From NCBI RefSeq assembly GCF_001404515.1, contig NZ_CXWE01000006.1, positions 372,001 through 436,000 of the forward strand: a DNA stretch of 64,000 nucleotides, given 5' to 3'. How positions within the stretch are numbered: position 1 is the first letter of the stretch; every line of letters begins with the position of its first letter. Source of the DNA: Roseibium album (GTDB taxonomy: Bacteria; Pseudomonadota; Alphaproteobacteria; Rhizobiales; Stappiaceae). The translations under genes were made by a program, and so were the position numbers. Below the pieces are notes generated by a model that worked only from the letters and a program-made list of their open reading frames with translations, was not told where the DNA came from and made no database searches. Shown piece after piece: positions 26,080 to 34,780 of the stretch.

Positions 26080-29000
26080 TAAACATGCTTGAAGGCGTCC
26101 TGCGGCGTCCCAAGACAGTCTTCGTGTTGATGATAGCGCTCCTGGTTGCCGGGGTCTTCAGCTATATCAACATTCCGAAGGAAGACAGTCCGGACATCGA
26201 TGTCCCTGTCTTTTATGTCTCCGTCGTCCAGCAAGGGATTTCACCGGAAGATGCCGAACGGCTTCTGGTCCGTCCGATGGAAACGGAATTGCGTGGCCTG
26301 GATGGTCTGAAGGAGATCACGGCCGTCGCATCGGAAGGTCATGCCGGTATCGTTCTGGAATTCGACATTTCCTTCGACAAGGACGAGGCTCTTGCCGATG
26401 TTCGGGACAAGGTCGACGCAGCAAAGGGCGAACTGCCTGCGGATGCCGAAGAACCGACGATTTCCGAAACCAACTTTGCTCTGGTTCCCACGATCACCAT
26501 CGCCCTGTCAGGCAATGTGCCTGAACGCACGCTCTACCAGCATGCAAGGCGCCTGAAGGATCTGGTCGAGGCGATTGATACCGTTCGTTCCGCCGATCTC
26601 AAGGGTCACCGGGAAGAGCAGCTCGAAGTCCTGATCGATTCACAAAAGCTGGAATCCTACGCGATCACCCAGCAGGAACTCCTGACCTCTCTGTCGAACA
26701 ACAACCAGCTTGTCCCCGCGGGCTATATCGATGGCGGTCAGGGCCGCTTCAACGTCAAGGTTCCGGGCCTTATCGAGACGGCTCTTGATGTCTATTCGCT
26801 GCCGATCAAGCAGGCCGGTGAAGGCGTCGTGACCCTGAGCGATGTGGCCGAAGTCCGCCGCACGTTCAAGGATGCCGATTCCTATACCCGGGTAAACGGC
26901 AGCCCTGCCATTGCGCTGGACGTGACCAAGCGTATCGGCACCAACATCATCGAAAACAACCTTGCCATCCGCGCGGTCGTCGATGAAGCGACCAAGGACT
27001 GGCCGGAGACGATCCAGGTCGATTACATGATCGACATGTCGTCGAACATTTTTGAGGTGCTGGGGTCCCTGCAATCCTCGATCCTGACGGCGATCTTCCT
27101 TGTCATGATCCTGGTTCTGGCCGCGCTCGGAATGCGCTCGGCGCTGCTTGTCGGTCTCGCGATCCCGACCTCGTTCATGGTCGGCTTCCTGATCCTGTCG
27201 GGGCTTGGATACACCGTGAACATCATGGTGATGTTTGGCCTCGTGCTGACCGTCGGTATGCTCGTCGACGGCGCAATCGTCATGGTCGAATATGCTGACC
27301 GCAAGGTGCATGAAGGCATGGAGGACCGCGAAGCCTATATCCGGGCCGCACGTCTCATGTTCTGGCCGATCGTGTCGTCCACGGCAACAACGCTTGTCGC
27401 GTTCCTGCCCATGCTGCTGTGGCCAGGTGTTGCCGGCGAGTTCATGAGCTACCTGCCGATCATGGTCATCATCGTCCTGACAGCGGCGCTGCTGACAGCC
27501 ATGGTGTTCCTGCCCGTTACCGGTGGCATCTTCGCCATGGTCACGCATTTCATCGAACGGAATGCTGCCGGCGTTCTGGCGTTGGTTTTTGCCGCTCTGG
27601 CAATCCTTGCGACCTTGGCGGCTTTCGGCGCCAATCCGGGGGCACCTGGATTTGCAGAGGCGCTAGGTGCTTCACCACTCGCAATACCAACAGCAGCGCT
27701 TGCATTTGTTCTAGTTGGTGTCAGCTCGTTCCTTATCCTGCGCCCCTTCGTGCGTTGGAGGCGTGAGCGTGCTGCAAAACAGGGGCAAGTCGAAAACCAG
27801 AAACCGGTCAAACAATACCGGTCCGTGACGTTTGTCTCGCTCGCTTTCGAGATGGTTGCCGTCGGGTTTGCGGCCTACTTCGCCTATTTCCTCGCGACCA
27901 GCAAACCCGCGATCATCACGGATACGATCGGTTCCGTGTTCGGATATCTCTCCGGACTGGCTCAACCGCTCGCCACCCTTTCGCATCCCATAGCACTTGA
28001 TACAGGGTTCTATCTTGTGGTTTTCGGATTTGCGATCGTGGCGGTATGGGCGGCTTACAAGACGATATCGCCACTCGTGCATTTGCTTGAATGGGGTTTT
28101 GACGAAATCCGCAAGACACTTGGTTTCGGCACGCGGAATGGCGGGTCGGAAAATGACAAGCCTGAGGAACTCCGCTTCGATGCGAGCACCGTCAAAGGTC
28201 TGACAGGTCTATACGTCCGTCACCTGAAGCTGCTGGCCGGCAATCCGATCGGCAACGTCCTGACGCTCGTCGCTGTTCTCGGCACCTGTGCGTTGATCTT
28301 CATGTCATTTTCCTCCAATCCGACCGGTGTCGAGTTCTTCGTGGACGAGGAACCCGATCAGGCCGTGGTCATGGTGTCTGCAAGGGGCAACATGTCCGCA
28401 ATGGAATCTCTGGAGATCGTCAAGCAGGTCGAGGCTGAAGTGCTTCAGACAGCCGGTATCCAGAACGTCATCACGTCTGCGTTCCCACCAGGCGGTGGCA
28501 GCGGTCCCCAGTTCATTGGCGGGGTCCAGGACAAGCCGGCTGACGTCATCGGTGAAATGTCGCTTGAGCTGGCAAAATACTGTTGCCGCCGAAATGCCTC
28601 GGAGATCTTTGCTGAAATCCGCGACCGGACCGCCTCCATTCCCGGCATCAGGGTCGAGACCCGCAAGATCGAGGGCGGCCCTCCAACCGGCAAGGACCTC
28701 CAGCTGGAAGTCAAGTCCACCGACTATGACACGATGGTGGAGCAGGTAGCCCGCATCCGCACCAAACTCGACGAGATGAAGCATCTTCTCGATCAGGAAG
28801 ACGGTCGGCCCCTGCCCGGCATCGAGTGGCAGATCGAAATCGACCGCGAACAGGCGGGCCGTTATCAGGCCGGGATCGGTTCCGTCGGCAACATGGTTCA
28901 GCTCGTCACCAATGGTGTTCTGATCGGAAACTACCGTCCGACAGACTCCGAGGACGAAGTTGATATCCGCGTTCGGCTTCCCGCCGACGAGCGGACGCTC

Positions 29001-30035
29001 GACCGCTTTGACCAGTTGCGCCTTCAAACACCCCTTGGCCTTGTGCCGATCGCAAACTTCATCGACCGCTCACCTGAGCAGAAAGTCTCGTCGATTACCC
29101 GGCGCGACGGTCTTTATTCGATGATGCTGAAGGCGACCGTCGACAAGACCGCGGTGGACGAAGACGGCAAACCTGTCACGGTGGACGCCAAGGTGCAGGA
29201 GCTGAACGAATGGCTGGATGCCCAGACCTTCCCGGACAATATCTACCTGCAGTTCCGCGGCGCTGATGAAGATCAGAAGGAGTCGGGTGAATTCCTGATG
29301 AAGGCGATGGTGGCATCGCTGTTCCTGATGTTCCTCATCCTGCTCACCCAGTTCAACTCGTTCTACCAGACGTTCCTGACCCTTTCGACTGTCGTCATGT
29401 CGGTCATGGGCGTGTTGCTCGGCATGATGCTGACTGGCCAGAAGTTCTCGATCATCATGACCGGGACCGGGGTGGTGGCGCTTGCCGGGATCGTGGTCAA
29501 CAACGCGATCGTCCTGATCGACACCTATAACCGCTTCCGGCATGATGGTTTCGATCCGCTCGACGCGATCCTGAAGACATCGGGTCAGCGTATCCGTCCG
29601 ATCCTGCTGACCACGGTCACGACAATTGTCGGTCTGGTGCCGATGGCAACTGCCGTCAACCTGGACTTCTTCACCCAGACCGTCGCGGTTGGCGGTATCA
29701 CGGCGATCTGGTGGATCCAGCTGTCGACCGCGGTGATTTCCGGCCTCGCCTTCTCCACGATCCTGACACTGGTCATGATCCCGGTGATGATCGCGGTGCC
29801 AAGCACCTGGGCCAATAGCGGCCGGGCTATCTGGGCCATGGTGTCCAGCAGGCCTGCCGAACAGGTCGCAGAGCAGCCGGAACAGGGTGAAATCGATACC
29901 GACCTTGAACAGGATGGCGAGTGGACCGATCCGGACCTCGAAAAGGAACGTCCCGCCGCAAAGGTGGTGTCGATGCCCAAGCCGGCGCCTCCCAAGGTCC
30001 CGCTGCAGGAAGAACCGCCGCTTGCCGCGGAGTAG
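26076..30035 (+). CDS. RND efflux permease with an enlarged central region
   Basis: Proton-driven inner-membrane pump subunit of 1319 residues, about 250 longer than AcrB-type proteins. The N-terminal half has the periplasmic porter domain and the TM4 motif GMLVDGAIVMVEY with one acidic residue where AcrB has two. In TM10 the AcrB Lys is absent (GIVVNNAIVLIDT). Between TM6 (ends near 490) and TM7 (starts near 710) is an extra region with four hydrophobic segments (about 497-520, 535-555, 580-605, 645-668). The C-terminal 80 residues are an acidic/Pro-rich tail. Substrate unknown. Confidence 0.9.
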   Translation: MINMLEGVLRRPKTVFVLMIALLVAGVFSYINIPKEDSPDIDVPVFYVSVVQQGISPEDAERLLVRPMETELRGLDGLKEITAVASEGHAGIVLEFDISFDKDEALADVRDKVDAAKGELPADAEEPTISETNFALVPTITIALSGNVPERTLYQHARRLKDLVEAIDTVRSADLKGHREEQLEVLIDSQKLESYAITQQELLTSLSNNNQLVPAGYIDGGQGRFNVKVPGLIETALDVYSLPIKQAGEGVVTLSDVAEVRRTFKDADSYTRVNGSPAIALDVTKRIGTNIIENNLAIRAVVDEATKDWPETIQVDYMIDMSSNIFEVLGSLQSSILTAIFLVMILVLAALGMRSALLVGLAIPTSFMVGFLILSGLGYTVNIMVMFGLVLTVGMLVDGAIVMVEYADRKVHEGMEDREAYIRAARLMFWPIVSSTATTLVAFLPMLLWPGVAGEFMSYLPIMVIIVLTAALLTAMVFLPVTGGIFAMVTHFIERNAAGVLALVFAALAILATLAAFGANPGAPGFAEALGASPLAIPTAALAFVLVGVSSFLILRPFVRWRRERAAKQGQVENQKPVKQYRSVTFVSLAFEMVAVGFAAYFAYFLATSKPAIITDTIGSVFGYLSGLAQPLATLSHPIALDTGFYLVVFGFAIVAVWAAYKTISPLVHLLEWGFDEIRKTLGFGTRNGGSENDKPEELRFDASTVKGLTGLYVRHLKLLAGNPIGNVLTLVAVLGTCALIFMSFSSNPTGVEFFVDEEPDQAVVMVSARGNMSAMESLEIVKQVEAEVLQTAGIQNVITSAFPPGGGSGPQFIGGVQDKPADVIGEMSLELAKYCCRRNASEIFAEIRDRTASIPGIRVETRKIEGGPPTGKDLQLEVKSTDYDTMVEQVARIRTKLDEMKHLLDQEDGRPLPGIEWQIEIDREQAGRYQAGIGSVGNMVQLVTNGVLIGNYRPTDSEDEVDIRVRLPADERTLDRFDQLRLQTPLGLVPIANFIDRSPEQKVSSITRRDGLYSMMLKATVDKTAVDEDGKPVTVDAKVQELNEWLDAQTFPDNIYLQFRGADEDQKESGEFLMKAMVASLFLMFLILLTQFNSFYQTFLTLSTVVMSVMGVLLGMMLTGQKFSIIMTGTGVVALAGIVVNNAIVLIDTYNRFRHDGFDPLDAILKTSGQRIRPILLTTVTTIVGLVPMATAVNLDFFTQTVAVGGITAIWWIQLSTAVISGLAFSTILTLVMIPVMIAVPSTWANSGRAIWAMVSSRPAEQVAEQPEQGEIDTDLEQDGEWTDPDLEKERPAAKVVSMPKPAPPKVPLQEEPPLAAE

Positions 30036-30066
30036 AATTCCGGCAGACCCAAATGAAAACAAAAAA

Positions 30067-30087
30067 GGGCCGTGCATCGCACGGCCC
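30067..30087. terminator. Strong hairpin after the RND operon
   Basis: A nine-pair perfect stem GGGCCGTGC-ATC-GCACGGCCC beginning 31 bp after the permease stop. An A-run precedes it and no clear T-run follows, so on the + strand it is a weak-tailed terminator while its sequence fits termination from the other side better. It separates the operon from the broken element downstream. Confidence 0.6.
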
Positions 30088-30163
30088 CTAACTTAAATGT
30101 GGGCGCATAGTAAAAAGTTAACCCGCCCCCCCCTTAGTCCCACGGGACTTTCGGGGTTCGGAC

Positions 30164-31695
30164 ATGCTTCAAAAATCTGAAACAAGTAAAAAACTGCGAC
30201 TTCCCCCGCCCTACGGCGGTGTAAACGTCAATTTCTGCAAAAATCCGTTATGCGTGAATTTCGGCCACCCTGCCGAGATTGAAGATCGACGGGGGAAGCG
30301 GCGGGATAATAAAGCTACGGCTTACAGGGTTTCAGGAAGCGACGGCGGGGCATCGCTATTCTGAGATGCCTGCGGTGTCAGTTCCAAGGTCAAAAGCAAT
30401 CTCGCTTGCTGGGAGGAATTCGAACGGTCTCTCGATTATTTGGCGACACCATCGGGCCACCATTGCCAGAACCACTCTTGCGAAAACTTCTTCGGGCAAT
30501 TGGATACCCATCCTGACGAATGTTCCCGCCATGGCATGACCTTAAAAGGCGAGCAGCGCCTGAAATGCAAGAGATGCACAAAAACCTTCTCCGTTGGCCG
30601 TCCGCACAGACGACAACAGACCTCTCACGAAAACAAAACTGTGTTCCAGATGCTTGTCGGCAAGGTTTGTCTGTCCAAGATCTCGGAGATTACTGGGTTG
30701 GCCCCGAAGACGGTCTACGACAAGGTAGACTTCCTCTATGAGCAATGCCGAAAGTTCCTCGCGTCGCGCGAGGGTCGCTTGCCGGAGATGGAGTTCAGAA
30801 AACTCCGGATCGCAACGGACATGCAGGACTACATGGTCAATTGACCGAACAAGGCCATGCGAAAGACGATTCAGTTCCGCGCCATTGCCTCTAGCTGCCT
30901 GAACAGCGGATATGTTCTCGCTTGCCACCCTCAGATCGACCCGCGTTTCGATACGAATGAAATTCAGGAAGCCATTGTTGAATGTGGAGACCTGGAGCTA
31001 CGCCCGGCCTTTCGGCGTTATGCGAGGCTTTGGAGCTATGAGGATAATGCCACTTGCCTCCGTCTCGATACGGGCACTTTCCATCCGGTGCGGATTGATC
31101 AAGATGGCCCGGAACATATGACGCCCGACCGCCAGCTACCGCGTCAAAGCGCAATGGTGCACATCGACTACCTGATGTTCGGTCATTTCATGTATCTGGA
31201 ATATCTGGTCGGCCGCGGCTCGAAGCACACGCTGTTTTCCCTCGACGGGGATCCCGGCCTCTCCAACGCCTGTCTGGCCTCTTGGAAGGAGCGGTTCCTT
31301 GGTGGAAGGCTGGATGTTGCTGTTCTGACCTGCAACAAGTCTGCGACGATTGACGAGAAAACGCTGCTGTGGCCGAAGCCGCAAAGCTCAAACGGGAGGC
31401 TGATTCAGCGTATCCCGATCTGCATCCAGTCGATGCCTGGAAGACGTGGTTTGCTGCCAACAGCGTTTTGTCCGCGAGAATAGGACTGGACCGAGGCGAG
31501 TATCTTAGAACGCATGATGTTCCTTACCCCTTCATCAAGAAATCGGAGCCCGGAAAACGGGTCCGGCTACTTACCCATGACGGTACGCGTTCCGCTTTGA
31601 AAATCGCCAAAGGGAAAGACGGGATGACACCCGCGGTCAGGATCGGACTGGCAAAGGGACCTGTTCGTTTCGAAGATGTGATTTATTTCGAATGA
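30164..31695 (+). pseudogene. Transposase-like zinc-ribbon/HTH gene, multiply broken
   Basis: Remnant of one long gene. Segment 1 (30164-30364) has NFCKNPLCVNFG, the first Cys pair. A frameshift near 30360 leads to segment 2 (to 30844) with CQNHSCENF, CKRCTKTFSVGRPHR (zinc ribbon) and an HTH-like stretch ISEITGLAPKTVYDKVDFL. A TGA at 30842-30844 stands where the family has Trp (DYMVN-stop). Segment 3 (30845 to about 31370) stays in that frame, and a further shift near 31370 moves to segment 4 (to 31695, ending RFEDVIYFE). I recall this as an insertion-element-type family, often standalone. No terminal inverted repeats were seen. Loss of function is clear; exact family is not. Confidence 0.65.
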
Positions 31696-32121
31696 TCAGG
31701 TTCAGGCTGGCGACGTTTCGGACTCGATGGGCCGATCGTCGGTTAGTTTGACGAAGCCGTTTCTGTTTTTTGAGCACGTGGTGCTCCACCCTTGCCGACA
31801 TTCCAACCGCTGTTCGTCGAAGCGTTTACAGGTATTGCAATCAAGGCGCCGAGTTGCGCAACACCGGACCTATTCTGGAGGACTTAAAGAGGCTTGTCTT
31901 CGGAAGAAGCTTCCTCCTGTTATACGCGTTAATCTCACTACGCGTGAAGCGTCGACGGGTAGAAAGCGTCAGGAATCGTGACGAACGCGCCGCCATTAAC
32001 CCGAAACACTGCGATCATGTTCTCGTAGTAGCTGCTCAAACGGATAACATTGGTGACATTGCCAGTGTAAGTTGCTAATACCCATGAAGCGTCAAAACGT
32101 AAGTAAGTCGCGTTGGGAGAT
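31696..32121. other. Gene-poor start of the AT-rich island
   Basis: Overlapping short frames on both strands, none with a good ribosome-binding site. A minus-strand frame (about 32294-31938) has a protein-like C-terminal half but overlaps the start of the exported protein gene and cannot be supported. Base composition shifts toward AT from about 32000. Confidence 0.4.
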
Positions 32122-32661
32122 ATGCCTAGCAACACAGTTCTAGTTGTTATTGCCATCGTGATCGGCAGTTTGTTCACGAGCACTGCAAGTTCTTCAGAGC
32201 GGGTGGCTCCGCATGACGAAATCCAAGAGTCCATTGTGCATCTGAGACGTGGAGATTGTCCTGCGGCTTGGAAATTACTTTGGCCACTAGCCAAAGCTCA
32301 AAATAGGCGAGCTTTCACATTGTTGGCAGAGAGCCTCGTGACATCTGGTATGAACCCACCCGGGTTACCGAAAGATGATCTTGGTTGGAAGCGAACCTAT
32401 CTGATTTTAGCTCTATACGGATATGATAGAGAAAGCGGTTTGGCGGGTGAAGAACTAATCAACCTGTTGAGATCTTATGTTATTCAGCAACCTGATGGTT
32501 CAGAAGTTGCACAATGTCTTGAGAGAAATACTGATCACTCAACCTGTGTAAAATTAGCAGTAACTAGCAAAATTGTTCCAAGCCTATCCGATTTTATTCG
32601 AGAAGTAGATCAGGAAAGTGTTCGACCTGATCAGCCGAAATGTCGACCAACAAGATTTTAA
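32122..32661 (+). CDS. Exported orphan protein, possibly Sel1-like
   Basis: A 179-residue product in AT-rich DNA. It starts with a signal peptide (MPSNTVLVVIAIVIGSLF, predicted cleavage near TASS) and continues with a helical domain where RRGDCPAAWKLLWPLAKAQN resembles a Sel1/TPR repeat. Four Cys in the mature part could form disulfides. GGGAGA lies 5 bp before ATG 32122. Codon use and composition differ from flanking core genes, which suggests transfer. A role as a partner or immunity protein for a secretion-system effector is speculative. Confidence 0.55.
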   Translation: MPSNTVLVVIAIVIGSLFTSTASSSERVAPHDEIQESIVHLRRGDCPAAWKLLWPLAKAQNRRAFTLLAESLVTSGMNPPGLPKDDLGWKRTYLILALYGYDRESGLAGEELINLLRSYVIQQPDGSEVAQCLERNTDHSTCVKLAVTSKIVPSLSDFIREVDQESVRPDQPKCRPTRF

Positions 32662-32673
32662 TGTTCTCAAAAA

Positions 32674-32907
32674 ATGACGCGTAGAAAACTCACTCCTGGC
32701 GAAATTCATCTTTCGAGTTCCGTTTATGGATACACGATCAATTACGAAAAAGTCGATATCCATAATCATAGGTATGTAATTAGACAGCCAGCGAGCACTA
32801 CTTTCGCGCCAAATACGTCAGTTGCACATGAGCAAGGCAGCGATGTGGAAAAAGCGAAGAGAGCGATCAATAACAGTATTAATCAGATATTTTGGTTGAT
32901 CAAATGA
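32674..32907 (+). CDS. Truncated Vgr-related protein (type VI secretion-linked family)
   Basis: A 77-residue product whose first 45 residues match the N-terminal pattern of the so-called Vgr-related proteins: KLTPGEIHLSSSVYG, then NYEKVDIHNHRYVIRQP and TTFAPN. Full-length relatives continue with a GxIYF-type strand and a longer domain; here the match stops at APN and an unrelated polar tail follows, so this is probably the stump of a larger gene or an eroded copy. It lies 12 bp after the exported protein gene. The family call is from memory of the motif and needs a profile search. Confidence 0.45.
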   Translation: MTRRKLTPGEIHLSSSVYGYTINYEKVDIHNHRYVIRQPASTTFAPNTSVAHEQGSDVEKAKRAINNSINQIFWLIK

Positions 32908-33170
32908 GGTTAAAAATGCAATTTTAGACTGAATATATCGAAGGTTGTAGGCTGGAAATAACTCTTGGATTTTTACCTGATGTTATCTTAAAGTCTATTA
33001 AAAATTCACTATCGTTATAAGTACTATTCTTTATTTTTATTTTCATAGTTTTGTTCGTATTTGTTATCAATAGGATTTGATTCAATGGCTGATCTTTTTC
33101 GCGGATCGTCTGGTCAAAAGATAGAAACGCCAGATTGAGTGAAGTATCGACAGAATAGCCGGAGTCTACT
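32908..33170. other. Very AT-rich spacer
   Basis: Strongly AT-rich DNA with poly-T and poly-A tracts. Only a 17-codon frame (33085-33138, MADLFRGSSGQKIETPD) has a possible ribosome-binding site (AGGA, 9 bp). Otherwise nothing recognised. Confidence 0.4.
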
Positions 33171-33598
33171 ATGTCGTTAATATTTGAGATCTATCTATCG
33201 TTGTTTAGCTTTGATTGTGATCTAGCAGACTGGCGCTTGACATTTTCTGACCTTACACAGAATTCGAACCCAGCGGTAGAAAGAATAGTAAACATTGTTG
33301 AAAAAAATCAGAGATTAATGGTGTTGCAAGAATAAGTACATGTGCTTCGCCCGCTGAAAATAGTTTGGGGCCTGCATATATTTATTTGTTGGAAAATGCT
33401 GGATCTGAAAAGAAAATAATCTTGGTCCAAAACTCAAATGAGCATGAATTTCGAGTCGATGTTGGAAGTGAATATGGTGAAGATTTTTTTCTATATGCTG
33501 CGGACAGCTTCAATTGCGAAGAAAGTGAGTGCATCGTTGCACTTGTTCAAGGCCTGCACGTAGAGTGCATTGTTAACAACTTTGGTCGTTTTGAGTAA
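33171..33598 (+). pseudogene. Unknown small protein gene split by a frameshift at an A-run
   Basis: Frame one runs from ATG 33171 (GGAG 7 bp upstream) to a stop at 33333-33335, encoding 54 residues. From the seven-A run at about 33301-33307 a second frame, shifted by -1, runs without interruption to 33598. Joined, they would give a protein of about 141 residues ending VECIVNNFGRFE, with several Cys and an acidic character. No family is recognised. Explanations are a recent homopolymer mutation, a sequencing error, or -1 slippage. AT-rich, island-like composition. Confidence 0.5.
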
Positions 33599-33725
33599 GG
33601 AGCATGCAAGTGGAAGCTTTTTTCAATTTTCTTGGTATCAGTACATCGGAAAAGTTGCCAGATGCACCGGCCCTAGTCGCAGGAGAAGGTCACCGCACGG
33701 TGAAGATGACCGACCAGGGGACCCA

Positions 33726-34634
33726 ATGGATCATCGTGCTTTCATCGCCGGACTGACCGCGTCCCAACGCGCCGGATTGACTGAAAAATCGAATGCAAAA
33801 GGGCTGACCGGCCTCGCCCTTCATTTCGGCTTGATTGTCCTGGTTGGCGGTTTGATCGCGGTCGGCGTTCCCGGCTGGCAATTTCTCATGATGGTCCAGG
33901 GCATCCTGATCATTTTCCTGTTCACGTTGCTCCATGAAACCATCCACCGGACGGCGTTTCACTCGCCCCTGCTCAACGACCGGGTTGCGAGGCTCTGCGG
34001 TTTTTTGATCGTCGTGCCGTCGGACTGGTTCCGTTACTTTCATTTCGCGCACCACCGCCACACACAGGACCCGGATAACGATCCCGAGCTAGCTGGTGGA
34101 AAGCCGGATACCGTTTGGGAATACCTTGTTCATGTCAGCGGGTTGCCAACCTGGTGGAGCGCGTGGAAAACCCTTTTTGAGAATGCTTCCGGGCGCTGTG
34201 AAACTTCTTTCGTCCCGGTCAACGGCCGGGACAAGGTCTGGCGTGAAGCGGTTGTCTCGCTCCTGCTTTACGGGTTTCTGGCTCTGGTCTCGATCGTAAG
34301 CGGGTTGCACCTGCTGCTTTATGTCTGGGTAATACCCTGTCTTCTCGGCCAACCATTCCTGCGACTTTACCTGCTGGCCGAACATGGACGTTGTCCTTTT
34401 GTCGCCAACATGTTGGAAAACAGCCGGACGACCTACACGAACGCGCTTGTGCGAAAACTCGCCTGGAACATGCCCTACCATGCCGAGCATCACAGTTATC
34501 CAACCGTACCGTTCCACAAGCTGCCTGTTCTTCACAGCCTGATCAAAGAGCATCTTAACTCGACGTCTGACGGATACACCGCGTTTCATGCAGACTACCT
34601 GACGAACCTGAGGGATGTTTCGAGCAAGTCGTAG
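33726..34634 (+). CDS. Membrane fatty acid desaturase-family protein
   Basis: A 302-residue di-iron membrane desaturase/hydroxylase. The three histidine boxes are HETIH (about residue 77), HHRHTQ (about 105) and HAEHH (about 258), separated by paired hydrophobic segments. Likely substrates are acyl lipids or related hydrocarbons, but beta-carotene-type relatives share the boxes. ATG 33726 is chosen over an in-frame upstream extension to 33570, because AGGGG lies 6 bp before it and the upstream translation lacks membrane or family character. GC content returns to the core level within the leader. Confidence 0.84.
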   Translation: MDHRAFIAGLTASQRAGLTEKSNAKGLTGLALHFGLIVLVGGLIAVGVPGWQFLMMVQGILIIFLFTLLHETIHRTAFHSPLLNDRVARLCGFLIVVPSDWFRYFHFAHHRHTQDPDNDPELAGGKPDTVWEYLVHVSGLPTWWSAWKTLFENASGRCETSFVPVNGRDKVWREAVVSLLLYGFLALVSIVSGLHLLLYVWVIPCLLGQPFLRLYLLAEHGRCPFVANMLENSRTTYTNALVRKLAWNMPYHAEHHSYPTVPFHKLPVLHSLIKEHLNSTSDGYTAFHADYLTNLRDVSSKS

Positions 34635-34746
34635 CTCATGTCACGCAGGTTCGCTGGTTGCGGGGTGCCGTCATTGCCCGGTCAAAATCTGTCCCGCCCA
34701 TTTTTTGAGAACCAGGGCTCTTGCCAGAAATTGATGCCGGCAATAT

Positions 34747-34763
34747 AGTTGTATGATACAACT
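34747..34763. promoter_or_regulatory. Perfect inverted repeat before the MarR-GNAT gene
   Basis: AGTTGTATGATACAACT is an 8-1-8 perfect palindrome, 17 bp before the start codon of a MarR-type regulator. The size, position and TTG-CAA arms fit a MarR dimer operator overlapping the promoter, that is, autorepression. Confidence 0.65.
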
Positions 34764-34780
34764 TTTATCCTAGGTGATCC

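Noticed and set aside
31938..32294. Minus-strand frame of 118 codons with a protein-like C-terminal half
   Set aside because: It overlaps the start of the exported protein gene on the other strand, which has a better start and signal peptide. Only comparison with relatives could rescue it.
33604..33756. 50-codon + strand frame running into the desaturase start
   Set aside because: The only Shine-Dalgarno-like sequence is one base from the ATG; no family match; base composition changes within it. It may be a fragment at the island boundary.
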